Shown: positions 60,001 to 64,000 of the stretch, piece by piece
Layout: every line of letters starts with the position of its first letter
Position numbering within the stretch: the first letter of the stretch is position 1
From: an uncultured Lachnospiraceae bacterium
GTDB taxonomy: Bacteria; Bacillota; Clostridia; Lachnospirales; Lachnospiraceae
NCBI GenBank assembly: GCA_946615865.1
Contig: CAMOIJ010000005.1
Span: 1 to 64,000 of the forward strand
Length of the DNA stretch: 64,000 nt
Direction of reading: 5' to 3'
Translations under genes and position numbers: made by a program
Notes under the pieces: model-generated
The model's input: only the letters and a program-made list of their open reading frames with translations
What the model was told of the DNA's origin: nothing
Databases searched by the model: none

Positions 60001-60807
60001 GATGAAGACGTAAAGATCATTGATGAGGTGAGATACATTAACCTGATCCCCGGAAAGACATACATTGTGAACGGAACCCTCATGGATAAAGAGACGGGAT
60101 CTCCCGTGACTGCGGGTGGAAAACCTGTAACGGTCTCACAGGAGTTTGTGCCCGGGAGTGCTGACGGAAGCGTGACCGTCGTGTTCGAGTTTGACGCTTC
60201 CCTGATCGAAGGGAGGTCTGTCACTGCCTTTGAGAAAGTGACTTCCCGCGGTAAGGAAGTGTTCGTCCACGAAGACCTTGAAGACAAAGAGCAGAGCATC
60301 GATTTCCCGTGGATCCGCACATCTGCAGAAGACATGGCCGACGGTGATAAGGAGATCGCCGCTGAAGGCACTGTACAGATCAAAGATACAGTTACTTACA
60401 GGAATCTGACGCCGGGGACAAAATATCGCCTGTCAGGTGTTTTGATGGACAAGGCTTCCGGAAAACCTGCTGTAAGCGAAGGACGAGAGATCACAGGAGA
60501 GACAGTTTTTACCGCCTCAGAGAAAAGCGGGAAAGCATCTGTGACCTTCAGGCTCAATTCAGCAGATCTTAAGGACGGAGAATATGTTGTGTTTGAGACA
60601 CTGTTTGAGAAAGCACCGGAAACAGGCGTAGAAAAAGTGGTCGGCACGCATCAGGATACTGAAGATAAAGCGCAGACGATAAGACGAAAGACACGGACCG
60701 GAACAGCTACGGGCGACGGGAACCATACTGTATTGTGGATCGCTGTTTTAGCAGCCGCATCAGCATGCGCGGCAGGTATCTTTTTACAAAAAAGAAACAG
60801 GAAATAA
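57076..60807 (+). CDS. VaFE-repeat surface-anchored protein
   Basis: 1243 residues. Signal peptide MKRFFSWMLAAAIAAAAVIS cleaved near VCAAES. A Glu/Pro spacer (about 40-130) is followed by a thioester-domain-like region (about 145-300) with FCYGMYLGDKLVGWSYCLDP and IVTHVAASEIYA, where His stands in place of the usual Gln. Two SpaA/Cna-B-like domains (about 325-435 and 440-575) include GTYYMIEGTAPDGFELSD and ITITETEAAPGYINDG. Five VaFE domains follow (577-1203), then a C-terminal membrane helix TVLWIAVLAAASACAAGIFL and RNRK. No LPXTG is evident; RTGTATGD precedes the helix. Likely an extended stalk adhesin stabilised by intramolecular bonds. Confidence 0.88.
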   Translation: MKRFFSWMLAAAIAAAAVISTSVPGTVCAAESFDAGTTEAAADDENEVTGKNAEGAENSSYAATVHEEKWEVAPETEPEREEPEAGPEKKEPDDEPEGDISGEPNVEPKESTAEKKAGKAVLTAAPEPDWTKGGGGIRNVSDLLRITHHDQYRYWYADFGFLGEGEDKWSTFCYGMYLGDKLVGWSYCLDPHLDGREMEGVTAGEVYEVSAPMFVKALYYGPSGPGSDVIEGITGTSDYGANNIVTHVAASEIYARLGYSQSDAGEGFENTNDRLKNLVYRYVKAIEDLPVPGGYYGYVTEKNGRSGYGYRNQNFGFGSYSLLPGVKVRKVSSDPGMSGGSSCYGLKDAVYWIYTSEHEARLRGDAGYVSGGTLVTGSDGVSGTVELSPGTYYMIEGTAPDGFELSDRVYEFTAGAGETTVVTAYDSPKCVPANLMIEKKCKGAEGGRINSLEGTKFTVNYYKGYYNASSLPSKPSASWVIKTLKSGNKYTAMLRNENLVSGTLYKRGGEVVFPLGTITITETEAAPGYINDGTFGGFKMYVGQIKDVSGKGDVRLVDIQGKRTSSGSFEVTDTPDKPGVITKACDQATGSQNAFAGGEITILDNVSYKNLIIGNEYVIKGRLVDKETGETVKDAEGHEVTAEKKFTADKINGTVDIAFSFKADDSLAGKTTVVFETLQYEGKDLAVHADLEDLPQHIYFPRIGTEAVNPAAGDHIMAAGEEAEIRDTVSYEKLLPGTEYTLKGVLIVGSTGEPLTVNGEEVRAEKTFIAESPEGEEELVFNFDASGLSGDELVVFEELYLDTSLVAQHKDPEDEGQTVYIPDGHTTAADPDTEEHTMMAGGKVLIRDRVFYENLVPGAEYAVRGRVMLKPLGDEEALELEAAMVDENGKEEEERIFTPKERDGSVDVYFEVDSEELRGRSVVVFETVEYIVREPESRVLLFAHEDIADEEQTIHFPDGETTALDSDTGGHTANADEDVKIIDEVRYINLIPGKTYIVNGTLMDKETGSPVTAGGKPVTVSQEFVPGSADGSVTVVFEFDASLIEGRSVTAFEKVTSRGKEVFVHEDLEDKEQSIDFPWIRTSAEDMADGDKEIAAEGTVQIKDTVTYRNLTPGTKYRLSGVLMDKASGKPAVSEGREITGETVFTASEKSGKASVTFRLNSADLKDGEYVVFETLFEKAPETGVEKVVGTHQDTEDKAQTIRRKTRTGTATGDGNHTVLWIAVLAAASACAAGIFLQKRNRK
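58804..60684 (+). repeat. Five tandem VaFE (T-Q ester) domains
   Basis: Repeat starts are near nt 58804, 59182, 59545, 59950 and 60313 (residues 577, 703, 824, 959 and 1080), each about 120-135 residues. Each has a Y-x-N/K-L-x-x-G block (SYKNLIIGNEY; TYRNLTPGTKY), a VVFE-like block and a closing D-x-x-Q-T/S (DEGQTVY, DEEQTIH, DKEQSID, DKAQTIR). The first closes with LPQHIYFP instead. The Thr and Gln positions fit the ester cross-link known for this domain family. Confidence 0.8.
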
Positions 60808-60820
60808 AATGAGATAATAT

Positions 60821-60852
60821 AACGGGCGCCTTCCGCAGACGGCGCCCGTTTA
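60821..60852. terminator. Terminator between surface-protein gene and aroA
   Basis: 10-bp perfect GC-rich stem AACGGGCGCC/GGCGCCCGTT with a 10-nt loop, between convergent genes; only a short T-run on either strand. Confidence 0.75.
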
Positions 60853-60877
60853 ACTATATGTGTTATTAAGATGAATC

Positions 60878-62191
60878 TCAGAGAGCATTCAGATCCCGGT
60901 AGAACCCGGGGTAACTGACTTCCACACAGTGCTCATCGTCGATCAGTGTCTCGCCTTCCGCGATCAGAGCCGCGACAGAAAAGGCCATCGCGATCCGGTG
61001 ATCGCCGCCTGTATGTATCGCGGAACCTTTCAGGGAAGAAACGCTCTCCGCGCCGAAGCCTTCTATGACCAGCCCGTCGTCATTGGCGATCACAGTGCAG
61101 CCCATCGCCCTGAGGTTTTCGGAAATAGTGACGATCCGGTCTGTTTCCTTAACTCTGAGTTCGGCCGCGTCCCTGATACAGGTCGTACCTTCGGCAGCGG
61201 CAGCCATGACCGCTATCACAGGGATCTCATCGATCAGGGTCGGGATCACGGAGCCGCCGAATGTGACGCCGTGAAGAGGAGCGTGCCGCACGAGAAGATC
61301 TGCGGAAGGTTCGGCGTCATTGCGGATATTGAGCATCGTGATATCGGCGCCCATGCGGACCGCGATATCAATGATCCCTGCCCTGGTCGGATTGATCCCG
61401 ACATTGCGGATCAGGATCTCGGAGCCCGGGACAAGGGAAGCCGCCGCGATGAAGTAGGCGGCGGAGGAAATATCACCCGGAACGACGATGCTGCGCGCGC
61501 TCAGTTCCCGGCAGGATGAGGCGCGGGCGTGCCATCCGTCCTTTTCTTCAAATGAATCGATCTCAGCTCCGAATGCGCGGAGCATCCTCTCGGTATGATC
61601 CCTTGAGAGAGAGGGTTCAATGACCTCCGTCACACCCTCCGCGTACAGACCCGCGCACAGAATAGAGGATTTGACCTGGGCGGAAGCTACGGGACTGCGA
61701 TAGGTGATCCCATGAAGCGCTCGTCCCTCTATCCTGAGCGGAGCGCAGCCATTTCCGCGGACGCTTGTTATAGACGCCCCCATAAGTGACAGGGGCGAAA
61801 TGATCCTGCGCATAGGCCTCGAAGATATGGATGCGTCTCCTGAGATCACAGATGTGAAGGGCTGCGGAGCAAGTATTCCTGAGATGATCCTTGTTGTGGT
61901 ACCGCTGTTTCCGGTATAGAGACTGACGGGATCTGAGGCGGGCCTTAGGCCGCGCATTCCTTTTCCCCGCACTGTGACGCGCCCGCTGCCGGGATCTGTG
62001 TCGATATCCACTCCGAGCCTTCTGAAGCAGTCAACGGTAGAGAGACAGTCAGCGCCGGGGAGAAACCCGGTGATCTCTGTATTTCCGCCCGCTATAGAGC
62101 CAAACATGACTGCCCGGTGAGAGATGGATTTGTCTCCCGGGACAGTGATCTCGCCGCGAAGGGGAGATGTTCTTTGTTGAATCATTTTCAT
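60878..62191 (-). CDS. aroA: 3-phosphoshikimate 1-carboxyvinyltransferase (EPSP synthase)
   Basis: 437 residues. Sixth step of the shikimate pathway, joining PEP to shikimate 3-phosphate. Motifs are VPGDKSISHRAVMFGSIAGG, YTGNSGTTTRIISGIL, ELRVKETDRI and GGDHRIAMAFSVAA. The GNSGTTTR loop binds PEP. Full length. Start at 62191 (MKMIQQRTS), with an in-frame ATG two codons later; the ribosome binding site is weak. It lies 43 nt after tyrA and is probably co-transcribed with it. Confidence 0.96.
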   Translation of the reverse strand: MKMIQQRTSPLRGEITVPGDKSISHRAVMFGSIAGGNTEITGFLPGADCLSTVDCFRRLGVDIDTDPGSGRVTVRGKGMRGLRPASDPVSLYTGNSGTTTRIISGILAPQPFTSVISGDASISSRPMRRIISPLSLMGASITSVRGNGCAPLRIEGRALHGITYRSPVASAQVKSSILCAGLYAEGVTEVIEPSLSRDHTERMLRAFGAEIDSFEEKDGWHARASSCRELSARSIVVPGDISSAAYFIAAASLVPGSEILIRNVGINPTRAGIIDIAVRMGADITMLNIRNDAEPSADLLVRHAPLHGVTFGGSVIPTLIDEIPVIAVMAAAAEGTTCIRDAAELRVKETDRIVTISENLRAMGCTVIANDDGLVIEGFGAESVSSLKGSAIHTGGDHRIAMAFSVAALIAEGETLIDDEHCVEVSYPGFYRDLNAL

Positions 62192-62234
62192 ATAACTGAA
62201 GCCTCGCTGATAGGACCTCAGGGGATGCCCCGGG

Positions 62235-63347
62235 TCAGTAGACAGAATAGTTTCTGTTAGTCAGAAGTTCGCGGGCCTTTGAAAGACCGTCGGAGGAGTG
62301 GCACTCCACACGCAGAACGCCCTGCTGGTACTCTCGATTGTGGGTGATTCCGATATTCTTGATGTTGATGCCGGCGATCGCCAGGTACATGACAACTTCG
62401 GCCAGGACGCCGGGGCGGTCTTCGATATCGACATGCAGGATATACGATCTGTTGATCGGACCGCTTGTGATGTCTGCAAAACTCTCGCGGTACTGCCTCG
62501 CGCTGTCAAAAAACTCATTGATGGAACTGTTGTCCCTTGAGTCCAGGAAGTTCCTGAAAACCAGCAGACTTTCAATGTAGCGGTCCAGAAGGATACGGAT
62601 ATTATCCGTGTTTGTCATGCAGATCTGCTCCCACATCACGGGAGATGAAGAGGAGATCCTGGTGATGTCCTTAAATCCGCCGGCGGCTATGGTTTTCATA
62701 AACTGGCTCGCGTCGTCACTTTCTCTGACTAGATTTACAAGACTCGCCGAGATGACATGGGGTACATGGCTGATCGCGGCGACGGCGTAATCGTGTCTCT
62801 CCGGTGAGACTACCAGAGGCAGCGCCTTTATGGCCTGAGCAAAAGAGAACATCCAGTTGAGGTCATCCTCTGCGGCTTCGGGCTCGGGAGTGAGGATATA
62901 ATACGCGTTTTCAAGAAGGCCGGATTTGGAGTTCCTGTAGCCGATGCGCTCACTGCCTGCCATGGGATGGCCGCCTATGAAATTCTTCTGAAGGCCTGCA
63001 GCCCTCACAGCTCTGTGGATGTCAGCCTTTGTGCTGCCGACATCGGTCAGGATCATTCCTTCTCTGATCCAGGGCTTTAGAAGCTGCAGATTAGACGCGT
63101 TACGCTCCACCGGAGCGCATAGAAAGATCACGTCGCAGACTGAGAACCCTTCTCCGACAGCGGACACATACTCATTGACCACGCCGTCGTCTACAGCTTC
63201 CTGTACAGTCTCCGGATGAGGAGTGAACGCGAGGATCCTCGCGCCAGGCATATATTTTCGGATGGCTCTGGCGATGGATCCGCCGATGAGGCCAAGCCCG
63301 ACAAAGCCAAAAGTATTTCTTGTATTATTTGCGGTATTTTCGTTCAT
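62235..63347 (-). CDS. tyrA: Prephenate dehydrogenase with ACT domain
   Basis: 370 residues. NAD-binding fold with FGFVGLGLIGGSIARAIR (residues 13-30), then FIGGHPMAGSERIG with the catalytic His. The helical dimer domain contains AISHVPHVISASLVNL. A C-terminal ACT domain starts near residue 297 (YILHVDIEDRPGVLAEVVMY) and likely gives feedback control by tyrosine. Converts prephenate to 4-hydroxyphenylpyruvate. Ribosome binding site AGGAAAG. Forms an aromatic amino-acid pair with aroA under the promoter at 63435-63463. Confidence 0.95.
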   Translation of the reverse strand: MNENTANNTRNTFGFVGLGLIGGSIARAIRKYMPGARILAFTPHPETVQEAVDDGVVNEYVSAVGEGFSVCDVIFLCAPVERNASNLQLLKPWIREGMILTDVGSTKADIHRAVRAAGLQKNFIGGHPMAGSERIGYRNSKSGLLENAYYILTPEPEAAEDDLNWMFSFAQAIKALPLVVSPERHDYAVAAISHVPHVISASLVNLVRESDDASQFMKTIAAGGFKDITRISSSSPVMWEQICMTNTDNIRILLDRYIESLLVFRNFLDSRDNSSINEFFDSARQYRESFADITSGPINRSYILHVDIEDRPGVLAEVVMYLAIAGINIKNIGITHNREYQQGVLRVECHSSDGLSKARELLTNRNYSVY

Positions 63348-63434
63348 GTTTTTGCACTTTCCTGTTCCCGGATATTTTGGCGGAACCGTTTGTGTTCCGT
63401 TGTCGGCAGCTGATCACAATCAGTCAGCGCTTAT

Positions 63435-63463
63435 ACTATATTACTTTAAAGCAGGAAAGTCAA
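63435..63463 (-). promoter_or_regulatory. Near-consensus promoter of tyrA-aroA
   Basis: On the minus strand TTGACT, 17-bp spacer, TATAGT. Leader of about 80 nt, too short for a T-box. Confidence 0.8.
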
Positions 63464-63518
63464 CCGCGATAAACGGGTATTTAACGCCGCAGGATGTGAA
63501 AACTTACAGATATACTCC

Positions 63519-63547
63519 TTGTAAACAGCATGAAGAATTGTTAAAAT
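63519..63547 (+). promoter_or_regulatory. Promoter of EF-G-like gene
   Basis: TTGTAA (63519-63524), 17-bp spacer, TAAAAT (63542-63547), about 70 nt before the start codon. Confidence 0.65.
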
Positions 63548-63622
63548 ATACAAGACTGTTTGTTGCCTCCAAAGCACAGAGGCCGCAGATGATCAAAATA
63601 TTGGTATAGTGGAGGTCTGGAA

Positions 63623-64000
63623 ATGAAAGTTTATACAACCGATAAGATCAGAAATATCGTTCTTCTGGGTCACGGCGGTGCAGGAAAGACAACTCTGGCA
63701 GAGGCTATGTGCTATCTGGCAGGTGTAACTTCAAGAGTAGGCAGGGTCGAGGACGGAAATACCGTCAGCGATTTTACCAAGGAAGAGCAGAAGAGAGGTT
63801 TCTCCATCAAGACTTCTCTTATTCCCGTCGAGTGGCAGGATTGCAAGATCAATATTCTGGATACTCCCGGATACTTTGACTTCGTAGGTGAAGTAGAAGA
63901 GGCGATCAGTGTTGCCGACGCGGCAATCATTGTTATTTCCGGTAAGGCCGGCGTCGAGGTCGGCACTGAGAGAGCATGGGATATTTGCGAGAAGTACAAC
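63623..64000 (+). CDS. Elongation factor G-like GTPase, 3' partial
   Basis: 126 residues visible, cut by the window end. Start ATG with GGAGG. P-loop LGHGGAGKTTLAEAM (G1), a switch I region ending DFTKEEQKRGFSIKTS, where standard EF-G has an E-x-E-RGITI pattern, and G3 ILDTPGYFDFVGEVE where standard EF-G has DTPGHVDF. The His of DTPGH, which is catalytic in translational GTPases, is Tyr here. This fits the EF-G-like paralogue group (often named FusA2) rather than the main translocase. Monocistronic start with its own promoter. Confidence 0.88.
   Translation, partial: MKVYTTDKIRNIVLLGHGGAGKTTLAEAMCYLAGVTSRVGRVEDGNTVSDFTKEEQKRGFSIKTSLIPVEWQDCKINILDTPGYFDFVGEVEEAISVADAAIIVISGKAGVEVGTERAWDICEKYN

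Noticed and set aside
63223-63609. 128-codon + strand frame over the tyrA start and the intergenic promoters
   Set aside because: It is antisense to the conserved TyrA N-terminus and runs through both divergent promoters.
1-64000. Search for CRISPR arrays, tRNA or rRNA genes, T-box or other riboswitches, insertion sequences and phage genes
   Set aside because: Reading both strands gave no repeat-spacer pattern, no cloverleaf with a CCA end, no recognised riboswitch core and no transposase or integrase; a covariance-model search would be needed to exclude short structured RNAs.

Overview
The window reads as one contiguous chromosomal stretch of a moderately GC-rich, anaerobic member of the Clostridia, most likely a Lachnospiraceae-type Firmicute. 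This rests on gene content and style: Gram-positive promoters and AGGAGG-type ribosome binding sites, a DUF1292 protein, ScpA/ScpB, DegV, PTS and DhaK-DhaL-DhaM sugar systems with a CcpA cre box, a sodium-pumping decarboxylase cluster with a lipoprotein-type OadG, a VaFE-repeat surface protein and a Dlt-like cluster. I saw no tRNA, rRNA, CRISPR array, insertion sequence or prophage. Coding density is high and most genes lie on the + strand.

Layout. 1-12100 (+): alaS (5' cut by the window edge), a LOG-family protein, a CbxX/CfxQ AAA+ ATPase with a TPR/SEC-C protein, a metallo-beta-lactamase-fold protein, a lipoprotein overlapping scpA, a translesion polymerase cassette (small protein, Y-family polymerase, YolD-like protein) and a SpoU methyltransferase. 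12200-15850: a glucose-type PTS EIICBA (-) under a perfect cre box, a DUF1292 gene (+) and degV (-). 15890-19230: a 24-bp operator-like palindrome, a TetR regulator, a cytidylate-kinase-like gene, two small membrane proteins and a convergent PAP2 phosphatase. 19250-21480 (-): dihydroxyacetone kinase operon in the order dhaL-dhaM-dhaK. 21700-30530 (+): a PIN/NYN-like protein with a long acidic linker, three lipoproteins, a sirtuin, a CpXC protein, two small proteins of opposite charge, a probable catalytically altered alpha/beta hydrolase, rpsU (58 codons, consensus promoter), a metallophosphoesterase and scpB.

30650-35940 (+) is a five-gene sodium-pump decarboxylase/transcarboxylase operon with two different carboxyltransferase subunits sharing one biotin carrier and one membrane pump. 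36060-46610 (+) holds a glycogen debranching enzyme, a two-component system, hisH-hisF, pepD, ung, a lysA-like gene and a HAD phosphatase.

46635-55000 is the most unusual part. It is a Dlt-like envelope-modification locus: adenylating ligase, PLP fold-III decarboxylase-like enzyme, carrier protein, MBOAT acyltransferase and SGNH protein in one operon. Two more intact SGNH paralogues flank it, one inverted upstream and one downstream, and a fourth copy is visibly decayed. Placing a decarboxylase-like enzyme between the ligase and the carrier is not standard for dltABCD and suggests that the transferred group, or the way it is made, differs from plain D-alanine.

55100-64000: a HerA-like (DUF853) ATPase, a 1243-residue VaFE-repeat surface protein without an obvious LPXTG motif, tyrA-aroA (-) from a near-consensus promoter, and the start of an EF-G-like GTPase (+) cut by the window end.
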